Shown here piece by piece: positions 45,985 through 54,196 of a stretch of 64,000 nt of DNA. The position numbers were made by a program, and so were the translations under genes. The stretch is from Atlantibacter hermannii (lineage in GTDB: Bacteria > Pseudomonadota > Gammaproteobacteria > Enterobacterales > Enterobacteriaceae). The notes under the pieces are model-generated. The model was not told the DNA's origin. It searched no databases and was given only the letters and a program-made list of their open reading frames with translations. The first letter of the stretch is position 1, and each line of letters begins with the position of its first letter. The stretch is taken from positions 1 to 64,000 of the forward strand of contig NZ_JAAATR010000031.1 of NCBI RefSeq assembly GCF_009907385.1, in the 5' to 3' direction.

Positions 45985-46851
45985 TCAGCTCTCATACTCT
46001 TCCAGTAACGGTTCCATTTCCGGGCGCACCGTCAAATAACCCACCTCAACAAATTTGCGCGCCATGGCTTTAATTTGCTGCTGGTGGCGAAACGGGCTTT
46101 GCTGAAAGCTGCGCTTTTTAATTGCCAGCGCGCTTTTATTGGGTTCCGGCCAGGGGCTTGATATGGCGGGCAAGGTCAGGCTGCCCAACAGCATCGCCAT
46201 ATCGCTCGGGCTGACTTTTTGCCAGAAGTGCGCAAAAAACAGCGGCATAAACTGGGCGATAGCGGCATCAGTCAGATCGTCAGTGCGCAACAGGTTGGCT
46301 TCATAGTGGGCGCGCTCTTTATTCCAGTTGGCCTGCTGTTGCTGAAGGCTCTGCTGGCAGGTTTTTAACGCCTCCTGCAACGCCAGGTTTTCCTGCTGCT
46401 CCTGCTGGAGCTGCTGCACAAGGGTTTCCTGAGTCCGTGAAGCCGCCTCAAGCTGGTGGGATTTCACCGGCGCGTCATGCTCAACCAGCTGCTTCCACAG
46501 CAGCGGCAGCAGGTGACGGCAAAACAGTTCCGGCGTTTTGCTTAACGGATCGCAGGCTGCGGCGCAGGCAAGCCAGGGAGCGAGCGGCAACACCATCACC
46601 GGGCTGTTCGCGACGGCATCAAGTAACGGCGGCAGCCACGGTTGGTAGGGTGCCTGGTAGAGCACCACAATCTGTTCCGCCGGGCTCCAGACCAGATGTT
46701 CGTTCAGTTCACGCAACGCTTCCGCCAGTTGGGCGGGCTGTGCGCACTCAAGGCTCTCTTCGCCTTTCAGCGGATAAACTTCCCAGCCTTGCGGGGTGTG
46801 GTAAAAACAGCTAAAGCGCTGCTGGTCGAGAATAATAGCGTAATGGCTCAT
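45985..46851 (-). CDS. Unrecognised protein with central coiled coil (Hsp70-HerA cluster)
   Basis: 288 residues from the start MSHYAIILDQQRFSCFYHTP at 46851; an ATG at 46878 would overlap the preceding gene by 11 bases and is also possible. The N-terminal half is alpha/beta, resembling a degenerate nucleotide-binding or actin-like lobe (IVVLYQAPYQPWLPPLLDAV). Residues about 150-205 are a Gln/Glu-rich coiled coil (QQLQQEQQENLALQEALKTC). The C-terminal 80 residues are helical and basic (IKKRSFQQSPFRHQQQIKAM). No signal peptide or membrane helix. Six bases separate it from the GrpE-like gene, so it is in the same operon. Function unknown; a scaffold or adaptor is a guess. Confidence 0.72.
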   Translation of the reverse strand: MSHYAIILDQQRFSCFYHTPQGWEVYPLKGEESLECAQPAQLAEALRELNEHLVWSPAEQIVVLYQAPYQPWLPPLLDAVANSPVMVLPLAPWLACAAACDPLSKTPELFCRHLLPLLWKQLVEHDAPVKSHQLEAASRTQETLVQQLQQEQQENLALQEALKTCQQSLQQQQANWNKERAHYEANLLRTDDLTDAAIAQFMPLFFAHFWQKVSPSDMAMLLGSLTLPAISSPWPEPNKSALAIKKRSFQQSPFRHQQQIKAMARKFVEVGYLTVRPEMEPLLEEYES

Positions 46852-46867
46852 CAATGCATGTCCGGCG

Positions 46868-47497
46868 TTATTCTGCATCAGCGCGCTGGGCGCGCAGGCT
46901 GGCGACGATCTCTTCCCGTGACAGACCGTCCGGCATATCGGCTTCGGCAGAGGCCAGCCAGGCCTCTACGCGCTCGCTGTCATACAGATCCAGTTCGTCG
47001 TCGAGATAATCGCGGATCAGCGTAAAGTCGTTGGTTTTACCCATCAGGTTAAGTACGCGCTCGGCGGTAAAAAACTCCGGCTTTTGCGCCACCAGCATGA
47101 GCAGGCTGATCGCCGAATCCATGCTGAAGGATTTATATTCGGTCAGGCCCTGGGCAATCACGCCGGCGCTGGCAGCGATTTTCTGTTCTTTGCTCCATTT
47201 GCTTTCCAGTCCCGGCTTCACTTCAAAATTCTTAATTGCCTGAGAATATTCATCAAACGTTGCGAATGCGTCCGGTGTAATCCCTGTCTCTGCGGCGGCC
47301 AGCACTTTTTCGCCGTGTTTTTCCGGTGACTGATCCGGGCGAAGAATATCCAGCGCGATCCCAATGACCTGCACCACGGCGCTGATCGCGCGCGCGATCT
47401 CCGGCGTGGTCGCAATTTTCAGCACCGTGCTGGCAACGCTCGCCACAAAACTGCCGATGCTCGACAGCGCCGAACCGATTGAACTAAAAAGTCCCAT
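46868..47497 (-). CDS. Small protein with amphipathic/hydrophobic N-terminus (Hsp70-HerA cluster)
   Basis: 209 residues from the ATG at 47497, which has AAGGAG 5 bases upstream. The first 50 residues are Gly/Ser/Ala/Val-rich and hydrophobic (FSSIGSALSSIGSFVASVAS, then ISAVVQVIGIALDIL). There is no charged start as in a signal peptide, so it may insert into or lie on a membrane. The rest is soluble and acidic, with several helical turns (LNLMGKTNDFTLIRDYLDDE) and an ending EEIVASLRAQRADAE. It is tightly placed between the ATPase and the coiled-coil gene. I do not recognise a family. Confidence 0.7.
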   Translation of the reverse strand: MGLFSSIGSALSSIGSFVASVASTVLKIATTPEIARAISAVVQVIGIALDILRPDQSPEKHGEKVLAAAETGITPDAFATFDEYSQAIKNFEVKPGLESKWSKEQKIAASAGVIAQGLTEYKSFSMDSAISLLMLVAQKPEFFTAERVLNLMGKTNDFTLIRDYLDDELDLYDSERVEAWLASAEADMPDGLSREEIVASLRAQRADAE

Positions 47498-47522
47498 AGC
47501 CACTCCTTGTTATGTAAAAACA

Positions 47523-50500
47523 CTATTTTTTGGTCATATCGTTAACCCGGGCGGCTAACGCGGTGAAATCAAGCGCTTCTGGCGCGATATCAATAAATTT
47601 CAATAGCTCAGCCAGCCGACGCGGCATTTTTTCACGCACGGCGTCGGGGGGGAGGTCGGTGTTATCCAGCGTCCAGGCGACCATCGCCTGGATTACATCC
47701 GGCTCGCAGGCGTTGAGCGTGTTGAGCTGCCCGACGATGCGCAACAGCTGAGTGTTCAGCGACGCGCCCGGCGGCAGCTGCCGCGCCAGCGCTATCAACC
47801 GCAACAGATTGCCGATCTGCTGGCTATAAGCGATAAACGCCTGCGGATCGTGAAAGTGGGTTTGCGCCGCGAGCTGCGGGAACAGCCGGGCGCGTTGCGG
47901 CCACCACTGCTGAATACCCCGGTCGGCGATGGTGCGTTCATCTATCGGCTGCCCGGTGGTATTGGCGTTGGGTTGGATTTGCGTGAGCACCGCGCCGTGC
48001 CAGCCGCCGCCGTAAATGACCGCCTGGCCGGTCTGGAGCGACGGCAGGAAATTTTTTTGTTCATCGCTTAACGACATGGTGTCGCCAATAACGTCACGAT
48101 CGTCAGCGGAAAACAGCCGGTGAACGATTTTGGTATTGGTATTTTTAATGACGTCCGGGATCAGCTTATTGGGGATTTGATCGGCGATGATCAGCCCTTC
48201 GCCATATTTACGCACTTCGGCCAACAGGTTGCTGAACATCTCCACGCCGAGTTTTTTACTGCCGCCTTCGCCTGGCTCCGGCTTCGCCAGCAGGCGGTGC
48301 GCTTCTTCAATCAGCGTGAGATGGCGATAGCCCGGCTCCCGCAGGTAGCGCTGTTTAATGGTTTCGGCGAGGCGGGTGACAATCAGCGCCATTAGCAGAG
48401 ACTTGTCGTTCTCGTCCTTGATTTCATCAAGTTCGAAAACCACTTTCTTATCCAGCAGCGCATCGAAGTCAATAGAGTGACGGGCGTTGAGCATGCGGCT
48501 TTTGGTGCCCTTTGTCAGATCGGTCAGCCGCGCCACCAGCGAGCCGCGGTATTTTTCCTCAAACTCTTTGCCCATGCCTTTGGATTCGATCACCGAATCC
48601 AGTTCGCGGATCATATCGCTGAAGTTGGGCCATGCGCCGCTGTTGAGGGCAAACGGCTGCTCAATCAGCAAATTTTGGTTGCTGTAGATATCCCAGCCTT
48701 TACGCTCATAGGCCTGAATAATCGCCTCCGCCACGATCATCGGCATCGCCGCCTCCATGGGGAAGACTGCATTGAGGGCGTTTTTCAGGATATCGATGTG
48801 TCCGGTGAGCGTCTCTTTCGGTGACACCAGTTCAAAGGGATTGAGGCGAAACGGCGTGATGTCTTCCCGGCCCAGACAGTAATACTCCACGTCGGGATCC
48901 TTCTGGTACAGTTCGCGGTATTCGGTCTTGGCGGGTTCAATCACCAGAAATGGCAGCCCCGATTCCAGCAGGAGTTTCATGCAACTGGTGGTCTTACCGG
49001 AGCCGGTTACGCCGGTAATGAAAGTGTGTTTATTTAACTCGGACTTATCGAGCGTCAGCGGCTTAAACGCCAGCGTCTGACCATGCTGGATCACCTGGCC
49101 GAGCGTCAGTTGTTGTGGCTCGGGAAGGTCAGGCGGATTCAGCGCGAAATCGACGCACTTGCGGATTTTCAGCCCGGCCAGCTCTTTATCCGGCAGGCCC
49201 ATCAGCAGGGAAATTTCCTGGCTGTTCAACCAGGTCGAGCACTGGGTGCGCCCGTGGCGGGTGCTGACCAGTGAGTAAATGGCTTCGCTGTAAGGATGCT
49301 GCGCGCCGGTCGCCGCATCAGCCAATTGTAGGAGTTGCCCGAGCTGCGCCACGCCGTGCTGCAAACGGTGCACGCGCAACGGCGTCAGGGTGGGGTTATT
49401 GCCCTGGAAAATCGACCGCACGCTGGCGCTCAGCCGTTCATATACCGCATTAGTTTTGGCGGCCAGAAACAGCGAGGTTTTAAACATTCCTTTGCTGTTG
49501 CCCTGGCGAAAGCGTGCAATTTGCGTCTCGCCTAAATGCTTCAACAGCTCTTCATAGCCTTTGTTGATCTCTTCGCGGGTTACTGCCTGGCCGTCGCCGG
49601 AGGTGGTGGCGTCGCTGGTGCCTTCATTGCTGCCGACGCTTTCCGAATCGTTGGTTCCCGTGGCGTATGATTTGTTCGTCGACGAGGTGGTGGTCGTGCC
49701 GCTGCTGGTGCCCCGGCTGTGGCTGGTGCCTTTGTTATCGTAGCTGGAGCTGGTGCCTTTACTGGAGCTGCGGTTTTCATTGACGCCGTCGCTTTTGGCC
49801 CGGCTGTCTCCCTCGCCGTGTGTGAGGGTCAGGCTGGTTCCGCTGGTTTTAGTGAGATTCTGACCCGTGCTGCGGGTATGTTGCTCGCTCTGGTTTTGCG
49901 AGATCTGCACTGAATATTTCATTTGCGAGGAGAGCTGGGTCGACAGATCGTATACTTGCTCAATGATCTGCTCGACTTCTTCTGTGCTGCCCGGTTGGCA
50001 GGCGATAACCATCCGCCAGCTTTCCCCCGCCAGGCCGTTAACCAGCCGCTCGACGCCCTGAAATTCTTCATCCCCCAGCCGGGATTCTTCTTCATTCAGC
50101 GAAGGGACGCCCGTCACCACGCCGAGCCGCTTCATCGATAACAGCGAGGTTATCGGAGCGATGTCCTGAGGCTTAACCGCCGCCAGCTTCGCGCCGAGTA
50201 AATTACTGCTGAAGGCCCGCTCGAGTTTAATGCCGATATCGTGAACCACGCCGTTATCGTGGCTCGCCACGCCGATATAAAAATGAATGCCCTGGCCGTC
50301 GCTAAGCAGCATATACAGCAGCCTCGCGCGCGAATCGCTCATATTGGCGATCACATTGCTCATCGCCAGCCGGTGAACGGCGGCCTTTTCATCGGTCATC
50401 TCTTCGATGCGATAAAAACGGTATTCGGTGGGGCGCTCATCCTCCGGCACAGACTCGGGAGCGAGCTGAAAGTGGATACGGTTCCAGTGGGCTATGTTTA

Positions 50501-50555
50501 ATTCGCTCAGACGAAAGCGCGCCTGTAGCTCGGTCATGGTGGTGTGCGTGTCAGT
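47523..50555 (-). CDS. HerA/FtsK-superfamily ATPase with Ser/Thr/Gly-rich linker
   Basis: 1010 residues from the ATG at 50555 (MTDTHTTMTELQ), which has GGA upstream; an earlier ATG at 50573 adds six residues. Positions below count from that earlier ATG. Residues 1-220 form an alpha/beta domain without recognised motif. Residues about 225-330 are a low-complexity linker of Ser, Thr, Gly and Asn (GTSSGTTTTSSTNKSYATGT). The ATPase domain starts near 500: Walker A GVTGSGKTTS (521-530), then VIEPAKTEYREL; Walker B HLTLIEEAHR (751-760); and IIADQIPNKL as a sensor-like segment near 796. This fits HerA/VirB4/DUF87 DNA- or protein-pumping ATPases. First gene of the five-gene cluster, divergent from nikR across about 276 bases. 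Confidence 0.85.
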   Translation of the reverse strand, partial: TDTHTTMTELQARFRLSELNIAHWNRIHFQLAPESVPEDERPTEYRFYRIEEMTDEKAAVHRLAMSNVIANMSDSRARLLYMLLSDGQGIHFYIGVASHDNGVVHDIGIKLERAFSSNLLGAKLAAVKPQDIAPITSLLSMKRLGVVTGVPSLNEEESRLGDEEFQGVERLVNGLAGESWRMVIACQPGSTEEVEQIIEQVYDLSTQLSSQMKYSVQISQNQSEQHTRSTGQNLTKTSGTSLTLTHGEGDSRAKSDGVNENRSSSKGTSSSYDNKGTSHSRGTSSGTTTTSSTNKSYATGTNDSESVGSNEGTSDATTSGDGQAVTREEINKGYEELLKHLGETQIARFRQGNSKGMFKTSLFLAAKTNAVYERLSASVRSIFQGNNPTLTPLRVHRLQHGVAQLGQLLQLADAATGAQHPYSEAIYSLVSTRHGRTQCSTWLNSQEISLLMGLPDKELAGLKIRKCVDFALNPPDLPEPQQLTLGQVIQHGQTLAFKPLTLDKSELNKHTFITGVTGSGKTTSCMKLLLESGLPFLVIEPAKTEYRELYQKDPDVEYYCLGREDITPFRLNPFELVSPKETLTGHIDILKNALNAVFPMEAAMPMIVAEAIIQAYERKGWDIYSNQNLLIEQPFALNSGAWPNFSDMIRELDSVIESKGMGKEFEEKYRGSLVARLTDLTKGTKSRMLNARHSIDFDALLDKKVVFELDEIKDENDKSLLMALIVTRLAETIKQRYLREPGYRHLTLIEEAHRLLAKPEPGEGGSKKLGVEMFSNLLAEVRKYGEGLIIADQIPNKLIPDVIKNTNTKIVHRLFSADDRDVIGDTMSLSDEQKNFLPSLQTGQAVIYGGGWHGAVLTQIQPNANTTGQPIDERTIADRGIQQWWPQRARLFPQLAAQTHFHDPQAFIAYSQQIGNLLRLIALARQLPPGASLNTQLLRIVGQLNTLNACEPDVIQAMVAWTLDNTDLPPDAVREKMPRRLAELLKFIDIAPEALDFTALAARVNDMTKK

Positions 50556-50831
50556 CATGCGTAACGGGTCCATCCCAAATAAGATAATAGCGCCTGTGTG
50601 TTTAACTTATTCTCATCGCAGGCATTCACTACTTTGGCGTTAATCCTAAAAAAAAGCGAGTTACCGATTCCAGGGATTGCGTGTCAGTCGCAGTATTAAC
50701 GTCGGCCCGCGCCAGAAAAACGCCAGTCAAATCGCACAAAAAGCGGAGACCGCCCGCAAACCGCGCGGCATCAATGTTCAGCGTTCCAACGCATGCCATA
50801 CTGCCTGCAACACTCTGTTTGGGATTGAAAT

Positions 50832-51272
50832 ATGCAACGTGTAACCCTGTCACTTGACGATGATTTACTGGCGGAAGTGGATGCGTTAATCCAGACCCGT
50901 GGCTATCAGAACCGCTCCGAAGCGGTGCGCGATTTGGTGCGCGCCGGGTTGCAGGATGCCGCCGACACCAGCGCCAGCGGGCCGTGTATCGCGGCGCTGT
51001 TTTATATTTACGATCACGAGGCTCGCGAATTGTCGCGCCGGTTAACGCGTACTTTCCATGATCATCACGACCTGTCGCTCACCAGCCTGCATGTGCATCT
51101 TGATCACGGCAGTTGCCTTGAAGTGTCATTATTGAAAGGGGAAACCCAGCAGGTACGTACTTTCGCGGATAAGGTCATTACCGAGCGCGGGGTACGTCAC
51201 GGCCAGGTGATTGTCGTACCGGTTGAGCACGACGAGACGCATCCCCATCATCATCCCCATCACCACGATTAA
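50832..51272 (+). CDS. nikR: NikR, nickel-responsive ribbon-helix-helix repressor
   Basis: 146-residue regulator. The N-terminal ribbon-helix-helix (QRVTLSLDDDLLAEVDALIQ) binds DNA, and the C-terminal ACT-like domain binds Ni(II). The high-affinity ligands fall exactly at H76, H87, H89 and C95. A His-rich tail (HPHHHPHHHD) follows residue 136 and could store extra metal. In E. coli NikR represses nikABCDE, which is not seen here; instead NikR lies directly upstream of a nickel hydrogenase operon on the same strand, but separated by a terminator. Confidence 0.97.
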   Translation: MQRVTLSLDDDLLAEVDALIQTRGYQNRSEAVRDLVRAGLQDAADTSASGPCIAALFYIYDHEARELSRRLTRTFHDHHDLSLTSLHVHLDHGSCLEVSLLKGETQQVRTFADKVITERGVRHGQVIVVPVEHDETHPHHHPHHHD

Positions 51273-51284
51273 TGCTGCTCCTGC

Positions 51285-51308
51285 AACGTGCCGCCCGCCC
51301 GGCACGTT
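51285..51308 (+). terminator. Intrinsic terminator of nikR
   Basis: Perfect 9-bp stem AACGTGCCG / CGGCACGTT with a 6-base loop, 12 bases after the nikR stop; only a weak T-stretch (CCCGCTTT) follows. Confidence 0.7.
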
Positions 51309-51339
51309 CCCGCTTTAACTCAAATCCCTTCATGAACGG

Positions 51340-51367
51340 TGTCGACACAAATGCCGACTCGGCATTT
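51340..51367. promoter_or_regulatory. Candidate FhlA/HyfR upstream activating site
   Basis: TGTCGACA (51340-51347) is followed by a perfect 19-bp palindrome AAATGCCGA-C-TCGGCATTT (51349-51367). It is centred about 95 bases upstream of the sigma-54 -24 box, where an enhancer-binding activator would act. A further TCGAC half-site lies near 51380. Assignment to the FhlA-family gene at the end of the window is inferred. Confidence 0.65.
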
Positions 51368-51449
51368 CATCCCGTTCGACATCGACAAGTCATCGCCGCG
51401 ATTTTTAATTAACTCATTGAATTGAAGAATAAAAATAACAAAAAACAAA

Positions 51450-51466
51450 CTGGCACAATTCCTGCT
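51450..51466 (+). promoter_or_regulatory. Sigma-54 promoter of the hyf operon
   Basis: CTGGCACAATTCCTGCT is a near-perfect -24/-12 promoter, with GG and GC separated by ten bases (51452-51453 and 51464-51465). It lies 85 bases before hyfA. Confidence 0.9.
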
Positions 51467-51549
51467 TAAAGCCTGCTGACAAGACCAGCAGTGGGCAATG
51501 CCGACGGTATCGACTCGCTGTTATTCATATGATTCTGGAGGGTACAGCG

Positions 51550-52173
51550 ATGAATCGCTTCGTGATTGCGGAGCCACAGCTATGTATCGGATGCAATACC
51601 TGTATGGCCGCCTGTTCGGAGGTCCATAAGGCTCAGGGATTACAATCGCATCCACGTCTGACCGTCACTCGCGTTGACGAGCAGACCGCCCCCATGCTTT
51701 GCCGTCACTGCGAAGACGCTCCCTGCGCCAGGGTGTGTCCGGTGAACGCCATCACGCATGAAAACGACGCCATCGTCCTTAACGAAAGCCTGTGCATCGG
51801 CTGTAAGTTATGCGGCCTGGCCTGTCCTTTTGGGGCCATTACGCCATCGGGCAGCCGCCCGCTGTCTATTCCCTCGCAATTTGAAAACTATGTCCCGGCG
51901 AATCTGCTGGCCGATGTGCCGGAAAGCCCTGCCAGCATGAATCCGTTTCTTGCCTGGAACGCGGGGGTGCGCAGCGTGGCGGTGAAATGCGACTTATGCG
52001 ATTTCCGCCCGGAAGGCCCGGCCTGCGTCAGGGCGTGCCCGACGGCGGCGCTGAAACTGGTGGATGAACGCGGTATCGCGCGGGAGGCAAAAGCGCGGCG
52101 TCTGGCGGCGATGAGCAATCTGCCGCCGGAGCTAAATCTGTTTCCCACCGCTTCTCAGGAGCAGAAATTATGA
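51550..52173 (+). CDS. hyfA: HyfA, 4Fe-4S electron-transfer subunit of hydrogenase-4
   Basis: 207-residue ferredoxin-like protein predicted to carry four [4Fe-4S] clusters and to link formate dehydrogenase H to the hydrogenase. Cys clusters are visible in CIGCNTCMAAC, CRHCEDAPCARVCP, CIGCKLCGLACP and CDLCDF with CVRACP. The start at 51550 (MNRFVIAEPQLC) has GGAGGG 9 bases before it. First gene of the hyf operon; its stop overlaps hyfB (ATGA). Confidence 0.94.
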   Translation: MNRFVIAEPQLCIGCNTCMAACSEVHKAQGLQSHPRLTVTRVDEQTAPMLCRHCEDAPCARVCPVNAITHENDAIVLNESLCIGCKLCGLACPFGAITPSGSRPLSIPSQFENYVPANLLADVPESPASMNPFLAWNAGVRSVAVKCDLCDFRPEGPACVRACPTAALKLVDERGIAREAKARRLAAMSNLPPELNLFPTASQEQKL

Positions 52174-54185
52174 TGGATTCTCTTCAGCTTCTTTTGTGGG
52201 CCATCGTGTTTTACGTCGCGAGCGGCTGCGCCTCTCTGCTTTTGCGCCATGCGGAGCAGGTGGCGATTTATGTCGCCGGCGCGGGCGCGATGATCGGCGG
52301 CGTTCTGGGTATTGCTGCCGCGTGGCCGGTGGTGATGGGCGGCGACGCGGTGGTGTTTGCCACTCAGGGCCTGTTCCCGTTTGCCGCCTTCAGCGTTCGT
52401 CTCGATGGCCTGGCCGCCTTTATGCTGCTGGTGATCTCCCTGCTGGTGGTGGTGTGCTCGCTGTACTCGCTCTCCTACGTTCAGGAATACCGCGGGCGCG
52501 GCGCATGGGGCATGGGGTTCTTTATGAACCTGTTTATCGCCTCCATGGTCGGCCTGGTGGTGATGGACAACGCGTTCTACTTCATCATCCTGTTTGAAAT
52601 GATGTCGCTGGCGTCGTGGTTCCTGGTCATCGCCGAGCAGGATGACGAATCGGTCAGCGCCGGGCTGCTGTACTTCTTTATCGCCCACGCCGGGTCGGTG
52701 CTGATCATGATGGCGTTCTTCCTGCTGTGGCGGGAGAGCGGCAGCCTCGATTTCGCCAGCTTCCGCGCGCTGCAACTCTCGCCGGGCACCGCCTCCGCGG
52801 TGTTCCTGCTGGCGTTTCTGGGTTTCGGGGCCAAGGCCGGGATGCTGCCGCTGCACAGCTGGCTGCCGCGCGCGCACCCCGCCGCGCCGTCACACGCCTC
52901 GGCACTCATGTCGGGCGTGATGGTGAAAATCGGGATCTTCGGGATTATCAAAGTCGGCATTGATTTACTCGCCACCCAGCTGTGGTGGGGGATTGTAGTG
53001 CTGGCGTTCGGCGCGGTTTCAGCCGTTCTGGGCGTGCTGTATGCGCTGGCGGAGCATGACATCAAACGCCTGCTGGCCTGGCATACCGTGGAAAACATCG
53101 GGATCATTTTGATGGGCGTCGGCGTCGGCATGGTGGGCATCGCCACCGGCCACCCGGTGCTGGCGACGCTGGGCATTCTCGGCGCGCTCTACCACCTCGT
53201 GAACCATGCGGTGTTTAAAGGGCTGCTGTTCCTCGGCGCAGGGGCGATTATCTACCGCGTCCATACCCGCGATATGGAAAAAATGGGCGGCTTAGGCAAG
53301 CTAATGCCCCTGACCGGTCTGGCGTTCCTGATCGGTTGTATGGCGATTTCCGCACTGCCGCCGCTCAACGGGTTTATCAGCGAGTGGTACACCTATCAGT
53401 CGCTGTTCACCATGAGCCGCGACGGCAGCTTTATCATGAAACTGAGCGGCCCCATCGCCATGGTGATGCTGGCAATCACCGGCGCGCTGGCGGCGATGTG
53501 CTTTGTGAAGGTGTATGGCATTAGCTTCTGCGGCGGCGCGCGCAGCGAGAAAGCAGCCCAGGCGCGTGAAGTGCCGTGGCCGATGACCGCTGCCATGCTG
53601 TTGCTGGCGTTGCTTTGCGTCATATTGGGCGTCGGCGCGGCGTGGATCGCGCCGGTTATCGCGAACATCGCCGCCGGGCTGGTGCAAACGCCTGCCGTGA
53701 CGGTGAGCGAAGGGGCGCTGTTGGTGCCGGGCTTGGCCCATCAGGCAATGCTCTCTCCAGCGGTCATGTTTATTCTGCTGCTGGCCCTGCCGTTAATTCC
53801 TCTGATGATTTATCTCTCTCACCGCCGTGGGCAACAAGGTTTCCGCCGTCGCGGCGAGCCGTGGGCCTGTGGTTACGCCTGGGAAGAGGCGATGTCGGCG
53901 TCCGCCGGCAGCTTCACCCAGCCGCTGCGCGTCATGTTCTCCTCGCTGTACAAACTGCGTCGTCAGCTCGATCCGTCTGCCGGACTGGGCCGCGCGCTGG
54001 AGAAAACCACCGCAGGCGCCACCCGCGTCGAGCCGTTCTGGGATGAAAAAATTATCTATCCGTTGGTCCGTCTGACCCAGTCCGTGGGCAGCGGGATACA
54101 GCGACTACAGGGAGGAGATTTCCGTCTCTATTGCCTGTATGTCGTGGCGGCGCTGGTCGTTTTACTCGCGATCGTCGCGGTCTGA
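52170..54185 (+). CDS. hyfB: HyfB, membrane antiporter-like subunit of hydrogenase-4
   Basis: 671 residues with the Mrp/Nuo antiporter fold. The proton-channel domain includes FFIAHAGSVLIMMAF, the broken helix and Lys in KAGMLPLHSWLPRAHPAAPS, and a conserved ALAEHDIKRLLAWHTVENIG. The C-terminal part holds additional helices and a soluble tail. It is thought to translocate ions as hydrogen is made. The length is that of E. coli HyfB. Starts at the hyfA stop. Confidence 0.95.
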   Translation: MMDSLQLLLWAIVFYVASGCASLLLRHAEQVAIYVAGAGAMIGGVLGIAAAWPVVMGGDAVVFATQGLFPFAAFSVRLDGLAAFMLLVISLLVVVCSLYSLSYVQEYRGRGAWGMGFFMNLFIASMVGLVVMDNAFYFIILFEMMSLASWFLVIAEQDDESVSAGLLYFFIAHAGSVLIMMAFFLLWRESGSLDFASFRALQLSPGTASAVFLLAFLGFGAKAGMLPLHSWLPRAHPAAPSHASALMSGVMVKIGIFGIIKVGIDLLATQLWWGIVVLAFGAVSAVLGVLYALAEHDIKRLLAWHTVENIGIILMGVGVGMVGIATGHPVLATLGILGALYHLVNHAVFKGLLFLGAGAIIYRVHTRDMEKMGGLGKLMPLTGLAFLIGCMAISALPPLNGFISEWYTYQSLFTMSRDGSFIMKLSGPIAMVMLAITGALAAMCFVKVYGISFCGGARSEKAAQAREVPWPMTAAMLLLALLCVILGVGAAWIAPVIANIAAGLVQTPAVTVSEGALLVPGLAHQAMLSPAVMFILLLALPLIPLMIYLSHRRGQQGFRRRGEPWACGYAWEEAMSASAGSFTQPLRVMFSSLYKLRRQLDPSAGLGRALEKTTAGATRVEPFWDEKIIYPLVRLTQSVGSGIQRLQGGDFRLYCLYVVAALVVLLAIVAV

Positions 54186-54196
54186 GGAGGGAGCGC

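Noticed and set aside
50629..50853. 74-codon minus-strand frame in the nikR promoter region
   Set aside because: Overlaps the nikR start, has no ribosome-binding site, and lies where the divergent promoters must be.
51550..52173. HydN rather than HyfA for the first ferredoxin gene
   Set aside because: The protein continues past the last Cys cluster with a HyfA-like tail and is translationally coupled to hyfB.
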